Below, piece after piece: positions 20,117-30,744 of a stretch of DNA of 64,000 nt (positions within the stretch are counted from its first letter, which is position 1; each line of letters begins with the position of its first letter). The stretch is from the NCBI RefSeq assembly GCF_017168255.1, contig NZ_JABFAP010000001.1, forward strand, positions 1,766,266 to 1,830,265, written 5' to 3'. Both the position numbers and the translations under genes were made by a program. The notes beneath the pieces were generated by a model. That model saw only the letters and a list, made by a program, of their open reading frames with translations. It was not told the DNA's origin and did no database searches. The stretch comes from Agrococcus sp. KRD186 (GTDB lineage: Bacteria > Actinomycetota > Actinomycetes > Actinomycetales > Microbacteriaceae).

Positions 20117-21960
20117 CGTCGCCGGTTGCCGAAGATGCCGCGCACGACGTCCCGGATCATGGCCTGGCCCGAGCGAGACCCGAGGAAGTCGGTGATCACG
20201 TTGCCGCCGCCGGCGCTCGAGCCACCGGAGCTAGAGCGGCCGGAGCCGCGGCTCGATCGGTTGCGCTTCGCCTCCGCCTCCAGCCGCTTCGCCTCCTCCT
20301 CGGCGGCTTCGCGCGCCTGCTCGTCCTGCTCCGCCTTCTGCGCCGCCTGCAGCTTGGCCTGCAGGCGCTCGTAGGCGGACTCACGGTCGACGGCCTCGCC
20401 GTACTTCGCCAGCAGCGCCGAGGCTTGCACCGTGCGATCGATCTCGGCGGCCGGAGTGGGGTCCATCGAGCCCTGCGGTGCGCGCAGGCGCGTCCAGGCG
20501 ACCGGCGTCGGCGCGCCCTTCTCGTTCATGACGGTGACGATCGCCTCGCCGATCCCGAGGCTCGTCAGCACCTCTTCGAGGTCGTAGTCGCTCTTGGGGT
20601 AGGTGCGCACCGTCGCCCGCAGCGCGCTCTCGGCGTCGGGCGTGTGCGCGCGCAGCTGATGCTGCACGCGGGAGCCGAGCTGCGCGAGCACGTCGTCGGG
20701 CACGTCCTTCGGCGTCTGCGTGACGAAGAAGATGCCCACGCCCTTGGAGCGAATCAGTCGCACGGTCTGCACGATGGCCGCCAGGAAGTCCTTCGAGGCG
20801 TCCTTGAACAGCAGGTGCGCCTCGTCGAAGAAGAACACCAGCTTGGGCTTGTCGACGTCGCCGACCTCCGGCAGATCCTCGAACAGGTCGGCGAGCAGCC
20901 ACATGAGGAAGGTGGAGAACAGCGCGGGCTGGTCGGCGACGCCCGGCACCTCGAGCAGGCTGATGACGCCGCGGCCGTCGGGGGTGGTGCGGAGGAACTC
21001 GCGGGTGTCGATGTCGGGCTCGCCGAAGAAGACATCCGCCCCCTGGCCGCTGAAGGCGGTGATCTCGCGCAGGATCACGCCCGCGGTCTGCGTCGAGATG
21101 CCACCGAGCCTGCGCAGGTCGTCCTTGCCCTCGTCGCTGGTGAGCCACAGCAGCAGCTCCCGCAGGTCCTTGAGGTCGATCAGCGGCAGCTGCTGCTCGT
21201 CGGCGTAGGCGAACACGATGCCGAGGCTCGACTCCTGGGTGTCGTTGAGCCCCAGCACCTTCGACAGCAGCGTCGGGCCGAAGTCGAGCACGGTGGCGCG
21301 AATGGGCACGCCGTGGCCGATGCCGCCCAGCGCGAAGTACTCGACCGGGGACGCCGCAGGCTCCCAGGCCTGCCCGATGCCGGCAGTGCGCGCGAGCAGC
21401 TTGTCGCTCGACTCCCCAGCCGTCGCGATGCCGGAGAGGTCGCCCTTGATGTCGGCGGCGAACACGGGCACGCCGGCGGCGGAGAGCTGCTCGGCGAGCA
21501 CCTGCAGCGTCTTGGTCTTGCCGGTGCCGGTGGCGCCGGCGACGAGGCCGTGGCGATTGACCATGGACAGCGGGATGCGCACCGGCGTCTCGGCGTCGGC
21601 TTCGCCGTTGACGAGCGCGCCCATCTCGAGCGCGGCGCCGTCGAAGGCGTAGCCGGCGCGGATCTCACCGACGGCGTCGGCGCTGAGCGGCCCGACGAGC
21701 GCATGCTCCTCGACCGTCTCGCCCGGTTCGACCGGCTGCTCGGGGTCGGCGGGCTGCGGCGCGGAGACCGGGGCCTCCTCGAAGCTCTCGGCCACCGGCG
21801 GCGCCTCGCCCGGCGAGTCGATGTCGGCGGGTGCGGGCGGCGAGTCCTTCTTCACACGCGCCTCGCTCGCCTGCAGCTCCGCGAGCCTCGCCGCCGCTTC
21901 GAGCTGCGCCTTGCGGGCCGCTTCCAGTGCAGCCTGGGCCTTCGAGAGCTCGTCAGTCAT
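20113..21960 (-). CDS. HerA-like/DUF853 P-loop ATPase
   Basis: The true start is ATG 21960 (MTDELSKAQAALEAARK), 615 residues; the frame extends upstream into the transporter gene but that is a shadow. It has an N-terminal coiled coil and acidic linker (1-90), then a HerA/FtsK-like ATPase core with Walker A GATGTGKT (142-149) and Walker B KLVFFFDEAHLLF. The C-terminal region is a charged coiled coil (about 535-580) plus a Ser/Gly-rich stretch before DFLGSRSGQAMIRDVVRG. This is the DUF853 branch of HerA-like proteins, widespread in bacteria; a role in DNA translocation or processing is plausible but not established. It sits 20 nt after the MFS gene and overlaps the histidine kinase. Confidence 0.85.
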   Translation of the reverse strand: MTDELSKAQAALEAARKAQLEAAARLAELQASEARVKKDSPPAPADIDSPGEAPPVAESFEEAPVSAPQPADPEQPVEPGETVEEHALVGPLSADAVGEIRAGYAFDGAALEMGALVNGEADAETPVRIPLSMVNRHGLVAGATGTGKTKTLQVLAEQLSAAGVPVFAADIKGDLSGIATAGESSDKLLARTAGIGQAWEPAASPVEYFALGGIGHGVPIRATVLDFGPTLLSKVLGLNDTQESSLGIVFAYADEQQLPLIDLKDLRELLLWLTSDEGKDDLRRLGGISTQTAGVILREITAFSGQGADVFFGEPDIDTREFLRTTPDGRGVISLLEVPGVADQPALFSTFLMWLLADLFEDLPEVGDVDKPKLVFFFDEAHLLFKDASKDFLAAIVQTVRLIRSKGVGIFFVTQTPKDVPDDVLAQLGSRVQHQLRAHTPDAESALRATVRTYPKSDYDLEEVLTSLGIGEAIVTVMNEKGAPTPVAWTRLRAPQGSMDPTPAAEIDRTVQASALLAKYGEAVDRESAYERLQAKLQAAQKAEQDEQAREAAEEEAKRLEAEAKRNRSSRGSGRSSSGGSSAGGGNVITDFLGSRSGQAMIRDVVRGIFGNRRR

Positions 21961-21979
21961 GGCGCCATCTTCGCACGCC

Positions 21980-23200
21980 TCACTCGATCGCCGGCACCGT
22001 GCGCGGTCGCACGACGAACCACAGGGACGCGGTCGCCAGCAGTCCGCACAGGAACATGATCGTGCCCATCGGGATCGCGTTCTCGATGCGGAACAGGCCG
22101 ACGATCGGGCTGACCAGGCCGGCGATCGACATGTTGCAGGCGCCCAGCAGCGACGCCGCGGTGCCGGCCTCGCTGGAGTGGCCGACGAGCGCCAGCGTCT
22201 GCACGCAGGGCATCGACAGCCCGAAGGCGAAGGCGAACACCGCCAGCGGCGGCACCAGCCCTGCGACGCCGAGCCCCGCGAGATCCAGCGCGACGATGCC
22301 GGCCGCCGAGACCACCAGCAGCGCGGTGGAGACCGCCAGCACCCACTGCGGCCCGAAGCGGTTGGCGGCACGGCCTGCCGTCTGCGTGCCGATCAGCACG
22401 CCGACCGAGCAGAGCGCGAACACCAGGCCGAACTGCCCCGGCGTGAAGCCGTAGACCTCCTGCAGCAGCAGCGAGGCGGTGGAGATGTAGGCGAACATGC
22501 CGCCGAAGATGCTCGCCCCGATGATCACGACGCCGACGAAGACGCGATCGGTGAGCACCGCGCGGTAGCGCTGCCCGAGCGTCGAGTGGCCGCGCTCGTG
22601 CCGCAGGTGCGGCGGGAGCGTCTCGCGCAGGAAGAGCAGCTGCAGCACGATCACGAGCACGGCGTACGCGGCGAGCACCCAGAACAGCCCGCGCCAGTGC
22701 AGGAAGCCGACCAGCCAGGAGCCGATCACCGGGGCGGCGATCGGGGCGATGCCGATCACGAGCGCGAGCCGCGACAGCGCCGTGGTGAGCTGCTTGCCGC
22801 CGAAGAGGTCGCGCACCATCGCCATCGCGACCACCGTGCCGGCGGCCGCGCCGAACCCCTGGACGACGCGCATGAGCATGAGCGTCACGATGTCGGGCGC
22901 CATGGCGACGGCGACGCTCGCGAGCACGTGCACGGCCGTGGCGACGAGCAGCGGCCTGCGCCGGCCGACACGGTCGGAAAGCGGCCCCATCACCAACTGC
23001 CCGAATGCGAACCCGAGCGTGGTGGCCGACAGTGTCAGCTGCACCACCGCATCCGTCGTGCCGAAGTCGTCCTTCACCGCCGGGAAGGCCGGCAGGTAGA
23101 GGTCGATCGTGAAGGGGCCGAGGCCGGCGAGCAGCCCGAGCACGATCAGCGTCGTGACGCGGTGCCGCCTGCTGAACTCGGCGCCGGGGGCGCTGCTCAC
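21980..23200 (-). CDS. Bcr/CflA-type multidrug MFS exporter
   Basis: A 406-residue, 12-helix major facilitator. The first loop carries the MFS signature GPLSDRVGRRRPLL, and the first helix pair has the DHA1 pattern FTIDLYLPAFPAVKDDF characteristic of Bcr/CflA drug:H+ antiporters. The ATG at 23200 overlaps the amidohydrolase stop by 4 nt. The specific substrate cannot be predicted. Confidence 0.88.
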   Translation of the reverse strand: MSSAPGAEFSRRHRVTTLIVLGLLAGLGPFTIDLYLPAFPAVKDDFGTTDAVVQLTLSATTLGFAFGQLVMGPLSDRVGRRRPLLVATAVHVLASVAVAMAPDIVTLMLMRVVQGFGAAAGTVVAMAMVRDLFGGKQLTTALSRLALVIGIAPIAAPVIGSWLVGFLHWRGLFWVLAAYAVLVIVLQLLFLRETLPPHLRHERGHSTLGQRYRAVLTDRVFVGVVIIGASIFGGMFAYISTASLLLQEVYGFTPGQFGLVFALCSVGVLIGTQTAGRAANRFGPQWVLAVSTALLVVSAAGIVALDLAGLGVAGLVPPLAVFAFAFGLSMPCVQTLALVGHSSEAGTAASLLGACNMSIAGLVSPIVGLFRIENAIPMGTIMFLCGLLATASLWFVVRPRTVPAIE

Positions 23201-24414
23201 TCCTGCGCGAGCACGAGCGGCACGTCGCTGCGCGGGGCGACGCGCTCCTCGCCGGTCGTCGCGTCGTGCTCGAAGACGACGGCACCGTCGATGAGCACGG
23301 TGCGCGGGCGGGCCATCGGGTCCATCCAGTCGCCGCTCCAGACGACCAGGTCGGCGCGCTTGCCGGGCTCGAGCGTGCCCACCTGGTCGGCGATGCCGAG
23401 CACCTTCGCGGGGTTGATGGTGATGGCCCTGAGGGCCGTCTCGCGGTCGAGGCCCTCGCGGACGGCGAAGGCGGCCTGATGGACCAGGAAGGAGATGGGG
23501 ATGACCGGGTGGTCGGTGATGATCGAGATCTCGACGCCCGCGGCCGCGAGTCTGCCGGGGTTGGCGATCGAGCGGCCGCGCAGCTCCATCTTCGACTTCG
23601 TCGTGAACAGCGGGCCGATGAGCACCGGCACACCCCGCTCTGCGAGCAGGTCGGCGACCAGGTGCGCCTCGGTGCCGTGGTCGATGACGAGGTCGTAGCC
23701 GAACTCGGCCTGGAGGCGCAGGGCCGTGACGATGTCGTCGGCGCGGTGCGCGTGCTGGCGCCAGGGGATCTCGCGGGCGAGCACCTTGCCGAGCGCCTCC
23801 ATCGTCAGGTCGACGTCGTGGCGCTTGTCGTTGTCGGGGTCGGCGTGGCGCCGCTGGTAGTTCTGCGCCGCGACGAAGGCATCCCGGATGATCTTCGCGG
23901 TGCCGAGGCGCGTGGATGGGGTCTGCTTCTTCTCGCCGTAGACGCGCTTGGGGTTCTCGCCCAGCGCGCTCTTGATGCCGGCGGGCTCGCGCAGCACCAT
24001 GTGGTCGACGATGCGGCCGTGCGTGTGGAGCGTGGTGGCTTGGCCGCCGATCGGGTTGCCGGAGCCGGGGTTGACGTTGACGGTCGTGACGCCGCCCGCG
24101 AGCGCCAGATCCCAGCCCTCGTCGAAGGGGTCGATGGCGTCGATCGTGCGCACGCCCGCCGTGTTCGGGTTCGTCATCTCGTTGGTATCGCTGGCGCCGT
24201 TGCCGTCACCCTCGGGGTGCACGCCCAGGTGCACGTGCGCGTCGACCAGCCCCGGCGTCACCTGCGCACCGGCCACATCGAGCACCGTCGCGCCCTCGGG
24301 CACCGTCACGTCGGCGCCGAGCTCGGCGATCCGCCCGTCTCGCACCAGGATCGTGCCCTCGAACTCCTCGCCCTCCACGGGCACGACGTGGGCGTTGACG
24401 ATGGCGAGCAGCAT
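23197..24414 (-). CDS. Metal-dependent amidohydrolase
   Basis: A 405-residue cyclic amidohydrolase with the metal-binding HxH at H60 and H62 (DAHVHLG), later ligands in WRQHAHRAD and VIDHGTEAH, and the Asp in IITDHPVIP. The C-terminal ALRAITINPAKVLGI and GKRADLVVWSGDWMDP motifs return the chain to the composite beta-sandwich domain. It resembles imidazolonepropionase-like amidohydrolases; the substrate is unknown. A GAGGA ribosome binding site precedes the ATG. It heads the operon amidohydrolase-MFS-HerA-histidine kinase. Confidence 0.88.
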   Translation of the reverse strand: MLLAIVNAHVVPVEGEEFEGTILVRDGRIAELGADVTVPEGATVLDVAGAQVTPGLVDAHVHLGVHPEGDGNGASDTNEMTNPNTAGVRTIDAIDPFDEGWDLALAGGVTTVNVNPGSGNPIGGQATTLHTHGRIVDHMVLREPAGIKSALGENPKRVYGEKKQTPSTRLGTAKIIRDAFVAAQNYQRRHADPDNDKRHDVDLTMEALGKVLAREIPWRQHAHRADDIVTALRLQAEFGYDLVIDHGTEAHLVADLLAERGVPVLIGPLFTTKSKMELRGRSIANPGRLAAAGVEISIITDHPVIPISFLVHQAAFAVREGLDRETALRAITINPAKVLGIADQVGTLEPGKRADLVVWSGDWMDPMARPRTVLIDGAVVFEHDATTGEERVAPRSDVPLVLAQE

Positions 24415-24538
24415 GGGAATCCTCTTCGTGTCAGACAGCGTCGCGCCAGCCTACGCCTGCTTAGCCCAGCGAACGAGTCTCGCGCCGCTTTCGGCCGGGC
24501 TGTGGCAAGATCGGAGCACCTGATGGAGAGGCCCGGCC

Positions 24539-25192
24539 ATGACGGCATCCAGCACGCCGATCGCTCACGACACGACCGCTGCTCGCGGCCACGCGGTGCA
24601 CCGGCGGCTGCAGCTGTGGGGCGGCGGCGCGGCGATCGTCGGCACGCTGCTCGGCCTGGCGCCCCAACTGCTGCTCATGCTCCCGATGGCGAGCCCGCTC
24701 CCGCTCGGGCAGGTGGGCACGATCGCCGGCGGACTGCTGATGGTGGTCGCCGCGGTGCTGCTGGCGAAGGCCTTCGTCGGCGACCGGGCGCCGTTCAGCC
24801 TGGCCAAGCTCGGCGGCATCCTGCTGATCCTCTTCCACTGCTGGTGGCTCGCGGTCGTGCTGGTGCCCGCCGACCTGTGGCTGCTCGGGGCCAGCGGCGG
24901 GGAGGTCTGGAACGCCACGCGCCTCATCATCGGCGTGGCCGCCGGTGTCGCGATCGCCACCAGCTGGCCCGCGAGCGGCTTCAACAGCTGGTCGATGCTG
25001 ATCGTCGCGGCCTGCTTCGGGCTCGCCACCTACGGAGCCTACGCACTGATCATCGGCCTCGGCCAGGCCGGTGCCGACGGCGCCCTTCTGCTGAGCACCC
25101 TGCAGCCGCTCTCGCTGCTCGCCTTCGGCGCTGGCCACGCCGTCAGCGGGTGGCGCGGCACCCGCGCGACCGGCGCCGACGCATCCGTCTGA
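24539..25192 (+). CDS. Membrane protein of unknown function
   Basis: A 217-residue protein with a 25-residue polar N-terminus and about six hydrophobic segments (roughly 28-52, 57-80, 92-115, 127-147, 150-172, 180-200), with short loops and no recognised catalytic motif. A CAAGAT -10-like box about 32 nt upstream and a GGAGAGG site before the ATG support expression. It is divergent from the amidohydrolase operon and convergent with the SRPBCC gene. Confidence 0.75.
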   Translation: MTASSTPIAHDTTAARGHAVHRRLQLWGGGAAIVGTLLGLAPQLLLMLPMASPLPLGQVGTIAGGLLMVVAAVLLAKAFVGDRAPFSLAKLGGILLILFHCWWLAVVLVPADLWLLGASGGEVWNATRLIIGVAAGVAIATSWPASGFNSWSMLIVAACFGLATYGAYALIIGLGQAGADGALLLSTLQPLSLLAFGAGHAVSGWRGTRATGADASV

Positions 25193-25213
25193 CGTCGTCT
25201 CGCGCGGCGGCGC

Positions 25214-25660
25214 TCAGTCGTCGAAGTGCTCCTCGAGCCGAGTCAGGGTGTCCTGCCAGCCGTCCCGCAGGTCGTCGAGCTCGTCGAGCGGCCCGGTCTG
25301 CGTCACGCGCACGAGCGTGCCGTCGCCCGTCTCGCGCAGATCGATGATCACCAGCTGCTCCTCGCCCTGCAGCTCCTCGCCGCCGCCGAGCCAGTCCCAG
25401 GTCTGCACGATGCGCGAGCGCTCGTCGAGCTGCAGGTAGCGGCCCTGCACGCCGAAGCCGCCGGTCGCGGTGCGGAAGCGGTACATGCCGCCCTCCTGCA
25501 CGTCGAGCTCGTACTGCGCATCGTCGAACTGCGGCCACCACCACTGGGCGAGGCCGGCCGGCGTCGTGAACAGCTGCCACACCGCATCCGTCGACGCCAC
25601 GACGAACGCGGTGATCTCGGTGCGCTCGGCTTCGGCTGGGATCTCGATGGGCTCGCTCAT
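25214..25660 (-). CDS. SRPBCC/AHSA1-like hydrophobic-pocket protein
   Basis: A 148-residue START/Bet v1-like protein. It begins with the strand-helix pattern typical of AHSA1-type proteins (FVVASTDAVWQLFTTPAGLA followed by a WWWP motif) and ends with the long C-terminal helix DDLRDGWQDTLTRLEEHF. Such proteins bind hydrophobic ligands or chaperones; no specific role can be given. A TAGCGT box ends 6 nt before the ATG, so the transcript is probably leaderless. Confidence 0.85.
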   Translation of the reverse strand: MSEPIEIPAEAERTEITAFVVASTDAVWQLFTTPAGLAQWWWPQFDDAQYELDVQEGGMYRFRTATGGFGVQGRYLQLDERSRIVQTWDWLGGGEELQGEEQLVIIDLRETGDGTLVRVTQTGPLDELDDLRDGWQDTLTRLEEHFDD

Positions 25661-25745
25661 GCCGCCACGCTATCCGGGCGGGGTGCCCGCCGCACTATCG
25701 TGGTGCCGTCCGGCGAATCCCGCGCCCTCGACGAGAGACCACAGC

Positions 25746-27161
25746 ATGAGCGCCCTGCCCAGCACCGACGGCCTGACCCGCTCCGAGCGGCTCGACCGGC
25801 TGCCCTTCACCCGCAAGCACGGCCGCCTGCTCGGCACCTCGGGCATCGGCTGGGCGCTCGACGCGATGGATGTCGGTCTGATCTCGTTCGTGATCGCCGC
25901 GCTCGCGCAGCAGTGGCAGCTCACGAGCATCGAGGCCAGCTGGATCGCCTCGATCGGCTTCGTCGGCATGGCCATCGGTGCGACCGTCGGCGGCCTGCTC
26001 GCCGACCGCATCGGCCGCCGCAGCGTCTTCGCGCTCACCCTGCTCGTCTACGGCATCGCGACCGGCGCCTCCGCCCTGGTCGGCTCGCTCGCGGCGCTGC
26101 TGGTGCTGCGCTTCGTGGTCGGCTTGGGCCTCGGCGCCGAGCTGCCGGTCGCGTCGACCCTGATCAGCGAGTTCGCACCCAAGAAGATCCGCGGCCGCGT
26201 GGTGGTCTGGCTCGAGGCCTTCTGGGCGCTCGGCTGGATTCTCGCGGCGGTCATCGGCACCTTCGTCGTCAGCGCCTCGGACGACGGCTGGCGCTGGGGC
26301 CTGGCGATCGGCATGGCGCCGGCGCTGTTCTCGATCGTGGTGCGCTGGGGCATGCCCGAGTCGGTGCGCTACCTGCTGGCGAAGGGCCGCGTCGACGAGG
26401 CCGAGCGCACCGTGCGCGAGTTCGAGGCGGCGGCGGGCATCCCCGAGCCGGCCGGGCCGTCTCGGGAGACCCAGATGACGGATGCGTCGCCGTCGGCGCG
26501 CACGGAGCCCGCGGCGTCCGCGGCGTCACCAGCCGCATCCGCCCGTGCAGCCACCGAGCTGGCCGCATCCGAGCCGAAGCTCTCGATCTGGTCGCCGACG
26601 CTGCGCCGCCGCACGATCGCACTGTGGACGGTCTGGTTCTGCATCAACTTCTCGTACTACGGGGCGTTCATCTGGATCCCGTCGCTGCTGGTGGAGCAGG
26701 GCTTCTCGCTGGTGCGCTCGTTCGAGTTCACGCTCATCATCACCGTCGCGCAGCTGCCCGGCTACGCGGCGGCGGCGTTCCTGATCGAGAAGTGGGGCCG
26801 GCGGCCCACGCTCACCGTCTTCCTGATCGGCTCGGCGTGCGCGGCCGCCTGGTACGGCACGGCCTCGACCGAGGCCATGATCATCGCGGCGGGCTGCACG
26901 CTCTCGTTCTTCAACCTCGGCGCCTGGGGCGCGCTCTACGCCATCGGGCCGGAGCTCTACCCGACCAACGTGCGCGGCACCGGCACGGGCGCGGCGGCCG
27001 GCTTCGGCCGCATCGCGTCGATCATCGCCCCGCTCGCGGTGCCGTTCCTGATCGCCGGCAGCGGCTCGATCGCGCTCTTCGGAGTGTTCGCGCTCGCCTT
27101 CGCGATCGCGGCGATCGCCGCCTGGACGCTCCCCGAGCAGCGCGGCAAGCCGCTCAGCTGA
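25746..27161 (+). CDS. MFS metabolite:H+ symporter
   Basis: The start is ATG 25746 (MSALPSTDGLTRSERLDRLP), giving 471 residues; the upstream extension is a shadow. Twelve membrane helices. GIGWALDAMDVGLISFVI in the first helix is typical of the sugar-porter-like/aromatic acid and niacin (NiaP-type) symporters, and LLADRIGRRSVF is the MFS signature loop. The central cytoplasmic loop (about 235-278) is expanded with an Ala/Ser-rich low-complexity stretch. The substrate is probably a small carboxylate or sugar-like compound. Confidence 0.87.
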   Translation: MSALPSTDGLTRSERLDRLPFTRKHGRLLGTSGIGWALDAMDVGLISFVIAALAQQWQLTSIEASWIASIGFVGMAIGATVGGLLADRIGRRSVFALTLLVYGIATGASALVGSLAALLVLRFVVGLGLGAELPVASTLISEFAPKKIRGRVVVWLEAFWALGWILAAVIGTFVVSASDDGWRWGLAIGMAPALFSIVVRWGMPESVRYLLAKGRVDEAERTVREFEAAAGIPEPAGPSRETQMTDASPSARTEPAASAASPAASARAATELAASEPKLSIWSPTLRRRTIALWTVWFCINFSYYGAFIWIPSLLVEQGFSLVRSFEFTLIITVAQLPGYAAAAFLIEKWGRRPTLTVFLIGSACAAAWYGTASTEAMIIAAGCTLSFFNLGAWGALYAIGPELYPTNVRGTGTGAAAGFGRIASIIAPLAVPFLIAGSGSIALFGVFALAFAIAAIAAWTLPEQRGKPLS

Positions 27162-27191
27162 GCGAACGGCCCGCTCAGCTGAGCGAGCGGC
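27149..27191. repeat. Twofold 21-bp repeat with GCTCAGCTGAGC palindromes
   Basis: Two direct copies of a roughly 21-bp unit each contain the 12-bp perfect palindrome GCTCAGCTGAGC (27152-27163 and 27173-27184). The first copy includes the stop codon of the MFS gene. The pair can also fold into a larger stem. It may serve as the transcription terminator between the converging MFS and metB genes. Confidence 0.6.
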
Positions 27192-27197
27192 GTCGCT

Positions 27198-27290
27198 GCC
27201 GCTGAGATGTGCACGCGACGATCAGTTCAACCCCGCTGTTTCGCCGCGTTCGCGGATGCCGACCGCCAGCGGCGTGCACATCTCGGCGGC
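27198..27290. repeat. Inverted pair of the GATGTGCAC repeat (long-loop hairpin)
   Basis: Arms GCCGCTGAGATGTGCACGC (27199-27217) and GCGTGCACATCTCGGCGGC (27272-27290) are reverse complements with one mismatch, separated by about 54 nt. The same core occurs again around 42.94 kb, 43.97 kb, 44.02 kb and 44.09 kb. It fills the gap between the MFS gene and metB and has no coding content. It looks like an intergenic palindromic repeat of REP/BIME type; this family is not one I recognise. Confidence 0.7.
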
Positions 27291-27297
27291 ACTCGGC

Positions 27298-28530
27298 CTA
27301 CGCGAGCGAGTCGAGCGCCTGCGTCAGGTCGGCGATCAGATCGTCGGCCTCCTCCAGCCCCACCGAGAGCCGCAGCAGGTCCTCGGGTACGGCGAGCTCG
27401 GTCCCCTTCACCGACGCGTGCGTCATCTCGCTCGGGTAGCAGATGAGCGACTCGATGCCGCCGAGCGACTCCGCCAGCTGGAACAGCCGCGTGCGCCCCA
27501 CCAGCTCGTGCACCGCGGGCACACCGCCGGCGAGCTGGATCGAGACCATGCCGCCGAAGAGGGGACCCGCAGTGCCACGCATCTGCCGCCCGGCCAGCTC
27601 GTGCTGCGGGTGATCCGGCAGGCCCGGGTAGTGCACGGCGGTGATCGCCGGGTGCCCGACGAGCGCCTCGGCGACCGCCTGCGCGTTCTGGCAATGCCGC
27701 TCGACCCGCACGGCGAGGGTCTTCAGCGACCGGCTGGTCAGCCAGGCGTCGAACGGGCTGTTCACGGCGCCCACCGCGAACTGCTGGAACCCAACGCTCT
27801 CGGCGAGGGACGCATCCGCCGTCACCACCGCGCCGCCGACGAGGTCGGAGTGCCCGCCGATGTACTTCGTGGTGGAGTGCACGACCGCGTCGGCGCCGAG
27901 CGCGAGCGGCTGCTGCAGGTAGGGCGTCGCGAAGGTGTTGTCGGCGACCACGATCGCGCCCGCCGCGTGCCCGATCTCGACGAGCCCGGCGATGTCGGCG
28001 ACCTTCATGAGCGGGTTCGAGGGCGTCTCGACCCACAGGATCTTCGTGTTCGGGCGCACGGATGCGCGCACGGCGTCGAGGTCGCTGGCGTCGGCGGTCG
28101 AGATCTCGACGCCCCACTTCTGGTGCAGCTGCGAGACGAGCCGGTGCGTGCCGCCGTAGACGTCGTTGCCCATCAGCACGTGGTCGCCGGGCTTGAGCAC
28201 GGCGCGCAGCAGGGCGTCCTCGGCGGCGAGGCCCGAGCCGAAGGTGAACGCGTGCGTGCCGCCCTCGAGGCTCGCGAGCTGCTGCTGCAGCGCGTCGCGG
28301 CTGGGGTTGCCGCCGCGCGAGTACTCGTAGCCGTCGCGGAAGCCGCCGATGCCGTCCTGCACGAAGGTGCTGGTCATGAAGATCGGCGGGATGACGGCGC
28401 CGGTGCGCGGGTCGAACGGCTGGCCGTCGTGGATCGCCCGCGTGGCGAAGCCCCGCTGTTCGGGCACTGCGTGCTCTGCGGGCACCGTGGTTTCGGCAGG
28501 CACGGCGGATGCGTTGGGCTCGGTCGTCAT
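27298..28530 (-). CDS. metB: Cystathionine gamma-synthase
   Basis: PLP enzyme that joins an activated homoserine to cysteine to make cystathionine. The 410-residue length fits once a 25-residue variable N-terminus is allowed for. Motifs include YEYSRGGNPSRDAL, the cofactor-stacking DVYGGTHRL, VETPSNPLMKV, and the PLP lysine K222 in HSTTKYIGGHSDLVGG. Cystathionine gamma-lyase cannot be excluded by sequence alone. It follows cbs by 1 nt, so the two form an operon linking methionine and cysteine metabolism. Confidence 0.9.
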   Translation of the reverse strand: MTTEPNASAVPAETTVPAEHAVPEQRGFATRAIHDGQPFDPRTGAVIPPIFMTSTFVQDGIGGFRDGYEYSRGGNPSRDALQQQLASLEGGTHAFTFGSGLAAEDALLRAVLKPGDHVLMGNDVYGGTHRLVSQLHQKWGVEISTADASDLDAVRASVRPNTKILWVETPSNPLMKVADIAGLVEIGHAAGAIVVADNTFATPYLQQPLALGADAVVHSTTKYIGGHSDLVGGAVVTADASLAESVGFQQFAVGAVNSPFDAWLTSRSLKTLAVRVERHCQNAQAVAEALVGHPAITAVHYPGLPDHPQHELAGRQMRGTAGPLFGGMVSIQLAGGVPAVHELVGRTRLFQLAESLGGIESLICYPSEMTHASVKGTELAVPEDLLRLSVGLEEADDLIADLTQALDSLA

Positions 28531-28531
28531 G

Positions 28532-30019
<1,488 letters not shown>

Positions 30020-30267
30020 GCCGTCTGCTGCCACCGCTCGAGCGTACCGCCGCGGCGAGCTGGCGCAGAGTGGCCCGGGTGCGGGGGGAACCGAGCCGGA
30101 TGCGACCGCTCGGCCAGGGGCGCCGCGGCGACGCGGCGCGGACGGCCCGGTTGTCGCGAGCAACCGCGCCCGATGCGTCCGCTCGGCGAAGGGCTGGACG
30201 CCGGTCGCACGTCGGCGACCGCTCGGCGCCGGCCATCCGAGCGAGGCGGCTGCGGCAGGATGGACGG

Positions 30268-30645
30268 GTGGATGCGCGCCGAGAGCTGGTGATCGAGCGG
30301 GTGCTGCGCTGCGTCGAGCTGGTACCGGAGGGGCGCGTCGCCTCGTACGGCGCGATCGCGGCCATCTGCGGCATCGGTCCGCGGCAGGTGGGCTCGATCA
30401 TGCGGCACTACTCGGGCGATCTGCCCTGGTGGCGCATCACCAACCACGCCGGCGACTTCGGCGGCGACCTGCTGCAGCACGCGCTCCCCCACTGGGACGA
30501 AGAGGGCATCGCCGTCAAGCCCAACGGCCTGGGCTGCCGCTACGCCGACCACGCCGCCGACATGGGTGAGCTCGAGCTGCGGTGGCGGGCGGCGACTGCC
30601 GACCTGCCGGACCCGGACGCGGACGACCTGGACGCATCCGCCTGA
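30268..30645 (+). CDS. Alkyltransferase-like (ATL/MGMT-fold) DNA-binding protein
   Basis: The start is GTG 30268; a CAGGAT box ends 6 nt upstream, fitting a leaderless transcript. The 125-residue product contains only the DNA-binding half of O6-methylguanine methyltransferases: ELVPEGRVASYGAIAAICG (recognition helix region), RQVGSIMR, then PWWRITNHAGDF. The reactive Cys of the MGMT PCHR motif is replaced by Trp, as in ATL proteins. Such proteins bind alkylated guanines without repairing them and recruit nucleotide excision repair. Residues after about 105 are an acidic tail. Confidence 0.85.
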   Translation: MDARRELVIERVLRCVELVPEGRVASYGAIAAICGIGPRQVGSIMRHYSGDLPWWRITNHAGDFGGDLLQHALPHWDEEGIAVKPNGLGCRYADHAADMGELELRWRAATADLPDPDADDLDASA

Positions 30646-30703
30646 CGACCCGGACGCACCCGCTCGGCGACCTGGACGCCTCCGCCCGGGTGGAACGGCG
30701 AAC

Positions 30704-30727
30704 GGGCGGCCCCCGAAGGGACCGCCC
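30704..30727. terminator. Bidirectional hairpin terminator
   Basis: A 10-bp stem (GGGCGGCCCC with GGGACCGCCC, one G:T-type wobble) capped by CGAA (UUCG on the minus strand) between the converging ATL gene and the sugar-binding lipoprotein gene. Confidence 0.75.
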
Positions 30728-30744
30728 GCCGCTGGGATCGCTGA

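Noticed and set aside
22000..22371. Longer start for the HerA-like ATPase inside the transporter gene.
   Set aside because: The translation is Trp/Arg/Ser-rich nonsense and lies over conserved MFS sequence. The coiled-coil start at 21960 is natural.
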